64,000 bases of DNA, taken from positions 2,976,001-3,040,000 of the forward strand of contig OZ253584.1 in assembly GCA_965263165.1 (NCBI GenBank), written 5' to 3'. Position numbers and translations under genes: made by a program. This document shows positions 9,232-16,196 of this stretch, piece after piece. Every line of letters starts with the position of its first letter. Within the stretch, counting starts at the first letter, position 1. A model generated the notes under the pieces. The model worked only from the letters and a program-made list of their open reading frames with translations, had not been told where the DNA came from and did no database searches. The DNA comes from SAR202-VII-2 sp965263165. Its GTDB lineage: Bacteria > Chloroflexota > Dehalococcoidia > Lucifugimonadales > SAR202-VII-2.

Positions 9232-9342
9232 GATGCGTCGTTGAGCCGTCGTGGAGCCGTCGCTGATACGTCGTGGAGCCGTCGTGGAGCCGTCGCTGAT
9301 GCGTCGCTGAGCCGTCGTGGAGCCGTCGCTGATGCGTCGCTG
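9232..9342 (-). repeat. Degenerate tandem array of 10-12 bp units (solo element)
   Basis: About ten units read on the minus strand as variants of CACGACGGCTC, CAGCGACGGCTC and CAGCGACGCAT, with a higher-order period near 33 bp. It starts where the structured RNA ends and leads into a flank conserved with 44863-44910 (CCGTGCCT, AAAT.CGGCTG, AACAAT). The array at 44758-44862 holds the same position and a similar core (ACGG). Uniform spacer sequences are absent, so it is not CRISPR. An open frame on the minus strand simply encodes the repeat. Confidence 0.75.
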
Positions 9343-9343
9343 A

Positions 9344-9531
9344 ACCGGATGGCTCCAAAGAGCTTGCCTCACAACGGCATACGCTCTGATCCCAGCCTTC
9401 CTCGGAGGATTGTGGGCCTAGGGGAACATCCCCTCGGCGCTGCCACAGGGGGATTCTCTGTGGTTAGCCCCCAGTGCAAATGTTATGCGGCAGGCTCTAA
9501 GGAAGAGAAGCGGGCCCCCGGCCCACTTCAT
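9344..9531 (-). ncRNA. Predicted structured RNA, solo copy
   Basis: About 188 nt from the promoter at 9566-9538 to the edge of the tandem array, homologous along its length to 44567-44758. Predicted pairings are 9505-9495 with 9407-9397 (one mismatch), 9493-9486 with 9447-9440, a GGGG/CCCC hairpin around 9435-9420, and 9387-9383 with 9363-9359. Several differences from the other copy keep the pairs (for example C-G here, U-A there). The best-conserved single-stranded stretch is CUAA.CACAGAG.AUCCCCCUG. It does not match 6S, tmRNA, SRP or RNase P as I know them. No protein gene follows this copy. Confidence 0.65.
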
Positions 9532-9537
9532 GGAGAT

Positions 9538-9566
9538 ACTATAGCACAATAGTTCGTATTATGCAA
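9538..9566 (-). promoter_or_regulatory. Promoter of the solo structured RNA
   Basis: TTGCAT (9566-9561), a 17-base spacer and TATAGT (9543-9538) form a near-ideal sigma-70 promoter on the minus strand. The hexamers and most of the spacer are shared with 44532-44560. Confidence 0.7.
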
Positions 9567-9590
9567 GGGGGGATAGGCCCCCCTTTGAAC

Positions 9591-9740
9591 GACCAGGCAC
9601 ATGGGTAACAGTTAGACCGGAGACATAGGCAACACTTTGGGAAGGGTCGTCGAGATCTCCGATCAGGAGCGGCCCGAACTGTATAGACCAGGCCCGCTCG
9701 TCCTGCTGCACCAGGCCGACCGGCGCGCCTCAACCCAAGG
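9591..9740 (-). pseudogene. Remnant of an IS481-like transposase 3' end and terminal repeats
   Basis: On the minus strand one frame reads APVGLVQQDERAWSIQFG and then LLIGDLDD, resembling the tail of IS481/rve transposases, but it runs into stops upstream and has no catalytic core. At 9591-9640 two 24-base direct units (TGTT.CC.ATGT..C.GGTC) resemble the subterminal repeats of such elements. It lies directly upstream of the solo RNA promoter. The family call rests on recalled sequence patterns only. Confidence 0.4.
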
Positions 9741-9817
9741 ATCGGGCGTCGCGGCACATTGACCAACGTCGCTCTTGCGGGTACGGTGAGTGTCATCCTG
9801 CCGTTGGCTGGTGATCC

Positions 9818-10135
9818 GTGATCAAGAATCGCAACCTCGCTGTTCAAATCCTGCTGACCATCGTCACGCTCGGCATCTATGCTATCTACTGGTACTACGT
9901 TAGCTACTCCGAGATGAACGAGTATCGCAATCTGGGCGAGAACCCGGTCATCTGGACCATCTTATTGTTCATCCCGATCCTGAACTTGATGTCCTTTTAC
10001 AAGCATGCTGAAGCGGTTGAAGCGCTCACCGAACGAAACCTTAACAAGTGGCTGGTGTTCATCGTGTGGTGGGCCTTCGCGCCGGCCGCATGGCTGATCA
10101 CTCAACTTGAGTTGAACAAACGGGCTACGGCCTAG
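9818..10135 (+). CDS. DUF4234 small membrane protein
   Basis: A 105-residue protein beginning at GTG 9818 with the DUF4234 pattern: hydrophobic segment with TLGIYAIYWYY, a short soluble loop with Glu and Asn, a second helix around PVIWTILLFIPILN, and a third near KWLVFIVWWAFAP. Family function is unknown. No strong ribosome-binding site was seen. It stands between the mobile-element debris and the Mrp operon. Confidence 0.75.
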   Translation: MIKNRNLAVQILLTIVTLGIYAIYWYYVSYSEMNEYRNLGENPVIWTILLFIPILNLMSFYKHAEAVEALTERNLNKWLVFIVWWAFAPAAWLITQLELNKRATA

Positions 10136-10292
10136 GGTCCGCCTTTCAGATCACAGCACTATTGAGTCCTTTCCCCTGTTGACGCCGGCCGCCCATGGCA
10201 GTCTCGTTGCACCCCATCATCGTCTTCGCTACAATGCGGGCCACCTTGCGCCCCTGGCCAAACGTGCAGGGGGCGTTTCTTGTGAGGGAACC

Positions 10293-10886
10293 GTGGCCCA
10301 GGAGCCAAGCGTCAGGCCAAGCCGGCGTCGCAGATTTACCTTCATAGCCACGCAGGCCGTCTTCTTATACCTCTTCTGGTTGGGCCTCTCCGGACACACG
10401 GACCCACTGGCTCTTGTTATGGGGCTCATCTCGGTTGGGCTTGTCGTCACCCTCACCAGCCATGTCGCGGAATCCCACCACCCGGTCGGCGCCACGCTAC
10501 CCGGCGAGCACCTGGAACGCCTCCAGCCCCTGAGGTTCCTGGTCTTTCTCCCCTGGTTTCTGTTGCAGATCATCAAGGCCAACATCGACGTGGCCTATCT
10601 TGTCCTTCGCCCACAGTGGCTGAATCCCGTCCTCGTGGAGTTCCGCACCACCCTCCACAGCGAGGCATCCCAGGTCCTGCTGGCGCACTCCATCACCCTG
10701 ACCCCCGGCACCATCACCATCGACGTGCACGAGGGGCGTTACCTCGTCCACGCTATCACCCCGGAATCCGCCGAGTCGCTCCTCCAAGGCGACATCCAGC
10801 AACGGGTGCAGCGATTGTTCAGCTTGGCCCCGGAGCAGCCCACCGAGTTCAAGGTCACCCGCAACCCCCAAGAGGTGGACGTATGA
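10293..10886 (+). CDS. mrpE: Na+/H+ antiporter subunit MrpE/MnhE
   Basis: First gene of a multi-subunit cation/proton antiporter operon. The 197-residue product has two N-terminal membrane helices (about residues 15-55), the typical LQPLRFLVFLPWFLLQIIKA segment, and a soluble C-terminal domain with TLTPGTITIDV, diagnostic of MnhE. GTG 10293 follows GAGGGA closely; upstream codons in the frame are not conserved-looking. The stop overlaps the mrpF start by four bases. Confidence 0.88.
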   Translation: MAQEPSVRPSRRRRFTFIATQAVFLYLFWLGLSGHTDPLALVMGLISVGLVVTLTSHVAESHHPVGATLPGEHLERLQPLRFLVFLPWFLLQIIKANIDVAYLVLRPQWLNPVLVEFRTTLHSEASQVLLAHSITLTPGTITIDVHEGRYLVHAITPESAESLLQGDIQQRVQRLFSLAPEQPTEFKVTRNPQEVDV

Positions 10887-11155
10887 CCACCCTGGTCCTC
10901 TCCCTCGCCGTCCTCCTGGGCTTTCTCATGGCCGCCTCCATGTACCGCCTCATCAAGGGCCCCACAATCTTCGACCGCATGGTCGCGGTCGGCGTGGTGG
11001 GCACCAAGTCGTTGCTGTTGCTGGCCTTTGTCGGCTTTCTCTACGGGCGCACCGACGTCTTCGTTGACCTCGCCATCGTCTACGGTCTTCTTAACTTCAT
11101 TGGCGCCATCGTTGTTGCCAAGTACTTCGAGCGCCGCGGGGAGGGAGCGCCTTGA
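10883..11155 (+). CDS. mrpF: Antiporter subunit MrpF/MnhF
   Basis: A 90-residue protein with three membrane helices and the family motif GPTIFDRMVAV. The start ATG overlaps the mrpE stop (ATGA) and its stop overlaps the mrpG start, so the genes are translationally coupled. MrpF is a small membrane subunit needed for antiporter assembly. Confidence 0.9.
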   Translation: MTTLVLSLAVLLGFLMAASMYRLIKGPTIFDRMVAVGVVGTKSLLLLAFVGFLYGRTDVFVDLAIVYGLLNFIGAIVVAKYFERRGEGAP

Positions 11156-11484
11156 CCAATATCTTCGCTTCCATTCTGTTGCTGTTGGGCGCCGCCTTCC
11201 TGCTCCTCGCCACGCTTGGCATCGTGCGGCTACCCGATTTCTTCACGCGGGCCCACGCGATGGGCAAATCGGAAACCCTGGGGGCAATCCTCATCCTTGT
11301 GGGGCTTGCCATCCTCAACGGCCTCAGCCTGACCAGCTTCAAGCTCGTCCTGATTCTGGTCTTCATAGCCATCGCCAACCCCGTTGCCACCCATGCCTTG
11401 ATGCGGGCGGCCCTGCGGTCCGGAGTGGCCCCGTGGGTGCGCCGCTCAGACCCTGAATTCCCTGATTCCCAAAGCGGGGAGTAG
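11152..11484 (+). CDS. mrpG: Antiporter subunit MrpG/MnhG
   Basis: A 110-residue protein starting at TTG 11152, with three hydrophobic helices and the family motif GIVRLPDFFTRAHAMGKSET. The C-terminal 20 residues are polar and extend past the usual family end. Coupled to mrpF by a four-base overlap. Confidence 0.9.
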   Translation: MTNIFASILLLLGAAFLLLATLGIVRLPDFFTRAHAMGKSETLGAILILVGLAILNGLSLTSFKLVLILVFIAIANPVATHALMRAALRSGVAPWVRRSDPEFPDSQSGE

Positions 11485-11492
11485 GCGCCGCC

Positions 11493-11738
11493 GTGGCCTG
11501 GCAGCTCGACCTGCTCCTGTTCGTCCTGATCATCGTGGCGGCAATCGTCGCCCTCCGCGTCAGGGACCTCCTTGCCGCCGTGGCGGCGCTGGGGGCCTAC
11601 AGCTTCTTCGCCGCCGTCCTCTTTGCCGAAATGGGCGCCGTGGACGTAGCCTTCACAGAGGCAGCCCTCGGCGCCGGAGTCACCACCGTATTGTTCGTCG
11701 TTGCCATCTTCGTAACCCGCAGGAGGTCGGAGGATTGA
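11493..11738 (+). CDS. MbhD/DUF4040-type antiporter subunit
   Basis: An 81-residue three-helix protein starting at GTG 11493. The EMGAVDVAFTEAALGAG segment matches the MbhD or DUF4040 domain, which in bacterial Mrp complexes is the C-terminal part of MrpA. Here it is a separate gene, as in archaeal Mbh-type operons. The stop overlaps the next gene by four bases. Confidence 0.82.
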   Translation: MAWQLDLLLFVLIIVAAIVALRVRDLLAAVAALGAYSFFAAVLFAEMGAVDVAFTEAALGAGVTTVLFVVAIFVTRRRSED

Positions 11739-12013
11739 GGCGCCTGCCGGTCCTGATTGTGCTTGCCGCTTTCGCCGCTCTGCTCATCTATGCCGAGGGC
11801 GATCTCCCCGCGCGCGGCGACGCGCAAGCCCCGGCAAACCAACATGTTTCCCCCTACTACATTGAGCACGCCGAGGAGGAGGTGGAAACCCCCAACCTCG
11901 TCAGCGGAGTCCTCGCCGACTACCGCAGCTACGACACCCTCGGTGAAACGGTCGTAATCTTCGCCGCCGGAATGGCCAGTCTCCTCATCCTGACTCGCGG
12001 GGGCCACCGTTGA
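11735..12013 (+). CDS. MbhE-type antiporter subunit
   Basis: A 92-residue protein beginning at TTG 11735 with one N-terminal helix, a soluble loop, the conserved pattern NLVSGVLADYRSYDTLGET, and a second helix. This matches the MbhE-like segment that completes the MrpA C terminus. Its stop overlaps the mrpB start. Confidence 0.78.
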   Translation: MRRLPVLIVLAAFAALLIYAEGDLPARGDAQAPANQHVSPYYIEHAEEEVETPNLVSGVLADYRSYDTLGETVVIFAAGMASLLILTRGGHR

Positions 12014-12441
12014 TCGACCGCTACGACAGCATCATCGTGACCTTCGTTACCCGTCTAATGGTCCCGTTCATTCAGGTGTTCGCCCTCTACGTCATCACCC
12101 ACGGCCACTTCTCCCCGGGAGGTGGATTTCAGGGCGGCGCCATCCTCGCCGCCAGCGGCCTCCTTGTAAGGCTCGCTCTCGGCCAGCCCGTCGTGCGCTG
12201 GTTCACCCACGGCCGCATGCGATGGCTCGGCGCCGCGGGACTTCTCATCTTCGCCGGCGTCGGCATAGTGCCGCTGTTCTTCGGCAGCGCCTACCTCGAC
12301 TACAGCGGCCTGCCCATTCCCTTCCTCTCCGGCGCCGCCCTCCGAGCGATGGGCATCCTCATCGTGGAGGTCGGCATAGCCATGGCCGTCCTCGGCATCC
12401 TACTCACCATCTTCGACCACCTGGTAGGTTGGGAGTGGTGA
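12010..12441 (+). CDS. mrpB: Antiporter subunit MrpB/MnhB
   Basis: A 143-residue protein with four membrane helices and the signature HGHFSPGGGFQGGAILA. The start is TTG 12010, overlapping the previous stop. A 160-bp stretch without a convincing gene separates it from mrpC, the only sizeable gap inside the operon. Confidence 0.9.
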   Translation: MIDRYDSIIVTFVTRLMVPFIQVFALYVITHGHFSPGGGFQGGAILAASGLLVRLALGQPVVRWFTHGRMRWLGAAGLLIFAGVGIVPLFFGSAYLDYSGLPIPFLSGAALRAMGILIVEVGIAMAVLGILLTIFDHLVGWEW

Positions 12442-12601
12442 TGCCATCAGTGCGCCCCATCAGCCGCAGGGCAACGCCAGTTCGCTCCACCGGGCGCAGC
12501 GCTCCGGGCGCGCCTGCCCAGCAAGACCGTTTGTCAGCGCGGCGGAAGCCACAACGCGCCCCGGGGTGGGACGGGCCTAACCCCCCGGAAAAGGAATAGC
12601 C

Positions 12602-12970
12602 ATGTTCGAAGAATTCTTGGCCAGATACGCCTACTGGCTGACCACCGCCCTGCTGGTCATCGGCCTTTACGGGATGGTGGGCAACCGCAACCTCGTGAAG
12701 AAGCTCATCGGCATGAACATCTTCCAGTCCGCCATCATCCTGTTTTTCATCGTCGGCAGCGTCAAGGAAGGCGCCACCGTCCCCATCATCCAGGACGCGA
12801 CCCACGGGGCCATCGACACCGCCGCCTACGTCAATCCCCTTCCCCACGTGCTGATGCTGACCGCCATTGTCGTTAGCGTGGCCATCACGGGCGTCGCTCT
12901 GGCCTTCCTCATCGCCATGCACAAGCATCATGGCACGCTGGAGGAGCAGACCATCTTGGGAGAGATGTAA
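12602..12970 (+). CDS. mrpC: Antiporter subunit MrpC/MnhC (NuoK-like)
   Basis: A 122-residue three-helix protein homologous to NuoK. The second helix has KLIGMNIFQSAIILFF and the third a DPLPHVLMLT-like segment (NPLPHVLMLTAIVV) with the usual conserved polar residues. GGAAAAGGAA precedes ATG 12602. Its TAA stop shares one base with the presumed ATA start of the next gene. Confidence 0.9.
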   Translation: MFEEFLARYAYWLTTALLVIGLYGMVGNRNLVKKLIGMNIFQSAIILFFIVGSVKEGATVPIIQDATHGAIDTAAYVNPLPHVLMLTAIVVSVAITGVALAFLIAMHKHHGTLEEQTILGEM

Positions 12971-14442
12971 TAAGCTTCCCCGACCAGCTCCCTATCCTCA
13001 TCCCGGTCGTCCCGCTTCTGGCGGCCTTCCTCGCGTCCGTCCTCGGTTGGTACAGGGCGAGGCTGGCCCACGCCGTCACCCTGGCCGCCGTCGGCATCTC
13101 CTTCGCCGCATCCGCGGCCGTCCTCGCCGACGTCATCCGCAACGGCGACATCCAGTACCGTCTGGGTGGCTGGGCGCCACCCATCGGCATCGAGGTCCTG
13201 ATCGACCCCCTGTCGGCATTCGTGGCCGTGACCATTACCGCCGTGGCCCTGGTGGTCCTGATCCCCTCGCGCCAGCTCATGGCCGACGAGCTGCCCAACG
13301 GCGGCGGCGGGCCCTTCGCCAGCGTCGTGCTGCTCCTCATGGCCGGACTGACCGGCATCGTCATTACCGGCGACCTGTTCAACCTCTTCGTCTTCCTGGA
13401 GATTTCGTCCCTGGCAGCCTATGCCCTCGTGGCGATCGGAGGCGGCAAGGCAACCGTCTCCGGCTTCAGGTACCTGATCCTCGGCACGGTGGGCGGTTCC
13501 TTCTATCTGCTAGGCGTTGGCTTCATCTATTTCATGACCGGCACCCTCAACATGGCCGACGCCGCCCGGCTCCTCCCCGAAGTGCAGGACACCACCACGG
13601 TCGTCGCGGCGGTGGTGCTCATCACCCTGGGCCTTGGCCTCAAAATGGCCCTTTTTCCCCTCCACCAATGGCTCCCCGACGCCTACACTTACGCCCCCTC
13701 GCCGGTGACCGCCCTCATCGCTCCCATCATGACCAAGGTGTACGCCTACTCCCTGATCCGCATGTACCTCTCCGTCTTTCCGCCCGGCTATATCACCGAC
13801 ATTGTGCCCATTTCGACAGTGCTGGTGGTCCTGGGCATGATCGGCATCCTCTTTGGGTCGGTCATGGCCTTCGCGCAGCAGGACATCCGCCGTATGCTGG
13901 CCTACAGTAGCATCAGCCAGCTCGCCTTCATCGCCCTGGGCATTGGGCTGGCCAACTCACTCGCCCTCATTGGGGCTGTGCTGCACATCCTGAACCACGC
14001 CGTCATGAAGGCCTGTCTATTCCTGGCCGTCGGTTCCATCCGCAGCCAGGCCGGCATCGTATCCGTCGCCCAGATCGGGGGATTGGGCAGGCGCATGCCG
14101 CTGACGATGGGCGCCTTCACCGTCGGTGCGCTGTCCATGATCGGCGTGCCCCCAAGCAGCGGCTTCTTCAGTAAGTGGTACCTCGTCCAGGGAGGCATCG
14201 ACGCCTCCAACTGGGTAGCCGTGGCCGTCATCCTTGCCAGCAGCCTTCTCACGGCCATCTACTTCTTTCGAGTCCTTGAGCGCATCTACTTCGCCGCTCC
14301 CGACCGCGCGGAAACCGGGGATGTCAAGGAGGCGCCGCCCGTCGTCGTCATACCCATCTGGCTTTTTGCCGTTGCCATGGTCGGGCTCGGCATCGTGAAC
14401 GCATTCATCGTGACTACCATTTTGGAGAGGGCCATCGGATAG
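12970..14442 (+). CDS. mrpD: Antiporter subunit MrpD, with an apparent ATA start
   Basis: A NuoN/MrpD-type proton-translocating subunit. Bases 12970-13221 continue the same frame with a normal MrpD N terminus (SFPDQLPILIPVVPLLAAFL and onward to EVLIDPLSAF), but they hold no ATG, GTG or TTG. The first canonical codon, GTG 13222, would remove about 84 conserved residues. ATA 12970 forms TAATA with the mrpC stop, exactly where a TAATG junction would be expected, and yields the normal family length of about 490 residues. The core has around 14 helices, the conserved Glu in FVFLEIS, Lys in LGLKMALFPLHQWLPDAY, and HILNHAVMKACLF. Confidence 0.85.
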   Translation: MSFPDQLPILIPVVPLLAAFLASVLGWYRARLAHAVTLAAVGISFAASAAVLADVIRNGDIQYRLGGWAPPIGIEVLIDPLSAFVAVTITAVALVVLIPSRQLMADELPNGGGGPFASVVLLLMAGLTGIVITGDLFNLFVFLEISSLAAYALVAIGGGKATVSGFRYLILGTVGGSFYLLGVGFIYFMTGTLNMADAARLLPEVQDTTTVVAAVVLITLGLGLKMALFPLHQWLPDAYTYAPSPVTALIAPIMTKVYAYSLIRMYLSVFPPGYITDIVPISTVLVVLGMIGILFGSVMAFAQQDIRRMLAYSSISQLAFIALGIGLANSLALIGAVLHILNHAVMKACLFLAVGSIRSQAGIVSVAQIGGLGRRMPLTMGAFTVGALSMIGVPPSSGFFSKWYLVQGGIDASNWVAVAVILASSLLTAIYFFRVLERIYFAAPDRAETGDVKEAPPVVVIPIWLFAVAMVGLGIVNAFIVTTILERAIG

Positions 14443-14493
14443 AACCCGCCCAGCCTGCACAGCCCCCGGGCCGGGCCGCCTATTCGCATCGAC

Positions 14494-15978
14494 ATGCCGT
14501 ATACATCCTGGATACCCTTCGCAGCGGTGGCCGTTCCCCTCGTGGCGTCGGCGCCCATCGTCCTGTCCGGACGGCGGCCCAACCTCCGGGAGGCGTGGAC
14601 CCTGGCCGCCGCCTTTGCGACCGTCGGCCTGGTTGCGTCAATGCTGCCCCGCGTCCTAGCCGGCGACATTCCGGAGCTGGAGCTGTTCCAGATCTCGCCG
14701 GCCATTCCCATTGCCCTGCGGGCCGACCCTCTAGGCATCTTCTTTGCCCTCGTATCGTCCTCCCTATGGGTGCTGACGTCCTTCTACTCCATCGGCTACA
14801 TGCGCGGCCACCACGAGCACAAGCAGACGCGCTATTACGCCAGCTTCGCCATAACGATGTCGTCGGCCATCGGACTGGCGCTATCGGCCAATCTGCTGAC
14901 CTTCCTGCTCTTCTTCGAGATCCTCACCTTCGCCACCTATCCGCTCGTCATCCACCGGGAAACCCCCGAGGCCATTGCCGGCGGCCGCAAATACCTCGCC
15001 TACACGATGACCGGCGGCCTAGCCCTGATGGGAGCGACGGCGTGGACGTATCTGCTGGTGGGGACGCTGGACTTCCAGCCCGGCGGCATCCTGAACATGG
15101 ACATACCGACGGCCCAGTTGTGGGGTCTCCTATTCCTGTTCTCCCTGGGCGTCGGGGTTAAGGCCGGCGTCATGCCCCTTCATAGCTGGCTGCCCACCGC
15201 AATGGTCGCTCCCACGCCGGTCAGCGCCCTGCTTCACGCCGTCGCCGTCGTCAAGGCCGGCGTCTTCGGATTTCTGAGAGTCATCGGGTTTGTCTTCGGA
15301 ACGGGCGTACTCCTGGACACCGGCGCCTGGCAGGCGCTGGCGATCCTTGCCAGCTTTACCATCGTCGCCGGGTCCCTCCTGGCGCTGGGACAGGACCACC
15401 TCAAGCGGAGGCTCGCCTACTCTACGGTGAGCCACCTTTCCTACATTGTGCTTGGCGCCGCCCTTCTCGGCACGACCGCCTGGATGGGCGCCGTCCTTCA
15501 CCTTGCAGCCCACGCCGTTATGAAAATCACCCTCTTCTTCTGCGCCGGCGCCATCGACGTCAAAACCGGGCGGACGCACGTGAGCCAGTTGGACGGCATT
15601 GGACGGCAGATGCCCATCACCCTCGGAGCCTTCGCGCTGGCCTCGCTCGGCATGGCCGGCCTGCCTCCCATCATCGGCTTTGTCAGCAAGTGGCACCTGG
15701 CGCTCGGCGTCACCGAGGCCGGCTACCCTGTCTTCATGACCTTCCTGCTCATAAGCGGACTGCTGAACATGGCCTACCTCTTTCCCGTTGTGTACAGGGC
15801 GTTCATAGCGCGGTCTCCCAGCTTCAGCCGCTTCGACGAGGCATCCTGGTTCATGGTGGTCCCGCTGGCCGTCACCGGCGTGTTCTCGGTGGTGCTGGGC
15901 ATCGTCCCCAACGCGCCTCTACAACTCTTTCGCCTTGCCTCCGTCATCGCCCGCAGCGTAACTGGAGGTGGCGGATGA
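14494..15978 (+). CDS. Second MrpD/NuoM-like antiporter subunit
   Basis: A 494-residue membrane protein of the proton-pumping NuoL/M/N family with about 14 helices. Visible channel residues include the Glu in LLFFEILTF, Lys in VGVKAGVMPLHSWLPTAM, and the HLAAHAVMKITLFF helix. The start ATG lies 51 bases after the first mrpD. It is a clear paralogue of the genes on both sides, not a fragment. Its stop overlaps the next small gene by four bases (ATGA). Confidence 0.88.
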   Translation: MPYTSWIPFAAVAVPLVASAPIVLSGRRPNLREAWTLAAAFATVGLVASMLPRVLAGDIPELELFQISPAIPIALRADPLGIFFALVSSSLWVLTSFYSIGYMRGHHEHKQTRYYASFAITMSSAIGLALSANLLTFLLFFEILTFATYPLVIHRETPEAIAGGRKYLAYTMTGGLALMGATAWTYLLVGTLDFQPGGILNMDIPTAQLWGLLFLFSLGVGVKAGVMPLHSWLPTAMVAPTPVSALLHAVAVVKAGVFGFLRVIGFVFGTGVLLDTGAWQALAILASFTIVAGSLLALGQDHLKRRLAYSTVSHLSYIVLGAALLGTTAWMGAVLHLAAHAVMKITLFFCAGAIDVKTGRTHVSQLDGIGRQMPITLGAFALASLGMAGLPPIIGFVSKWHLALGVTEAGYPVFMTFLLISGLLNMAYLFPVVYRAFIARSPSFSRFDEASWFMVVPLAVTGVFSVVLGIVPNAPLQLFRLASVIARSVTGGGG

Positions 15979-16196
15979 CGCTCAACCGCCTGGTTGCAAC
16001 CCTCGCCGCCCTTACCATTCTGTCCGTCGTCGGGGAGTTCCTCTTCGTCTCCCTCAGCGAGCACACGAAGGGGCACTCCACCTACTTCATCGGTCTGTTC
16101 GCCGTGGTCAGCGTTGCGGCTACACTCGTCCTGATCATCGCCGCCAAGCTCCTCGGGCGTTTTTGGCTGGACCGCCCAGAGGACTACTATGACTAG
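15975..16196 (+). CDS. Small two-helix membrane protein in the antiporter operon
   Basis: A 73-residue protein with two hydrophobic helices (about residues 5-27 and 37-61) and an acidic tail ending EDYYD. Overlaps with both neighbours (four and eight bases) show it is a real operon member. I do not recognise a family; it could be an accessory subunit linking the antiporter modules. Confidence 0.7.
   Translation: MTLNRLVATLAALTILSVVGEFLFVSLSEHTKGHSTYFIGLFAVVSVAATLVLIIAAKLLGRFWLDRPEDYYD

Noticed and set aside
9232..9342. Possible CRISPR array
   Set aside because: Units are 10-12 bp, degenerate and without unique spacers; no cas genes are present in the window.
8884..9372. Minus-strand open frame with repeated RRISDGSTTA peptides
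   Set aside because: The peptide repeat only mirrors the tandem DNA array next to the structured RNA; no start signal or homologue-like sequence.
12442..12601. Small basic open frame between mrpB and mrpC
   Set aside because: About 52 codons, low complexity and Arg/Pro-rich, no helices; resembles spacer DNA.
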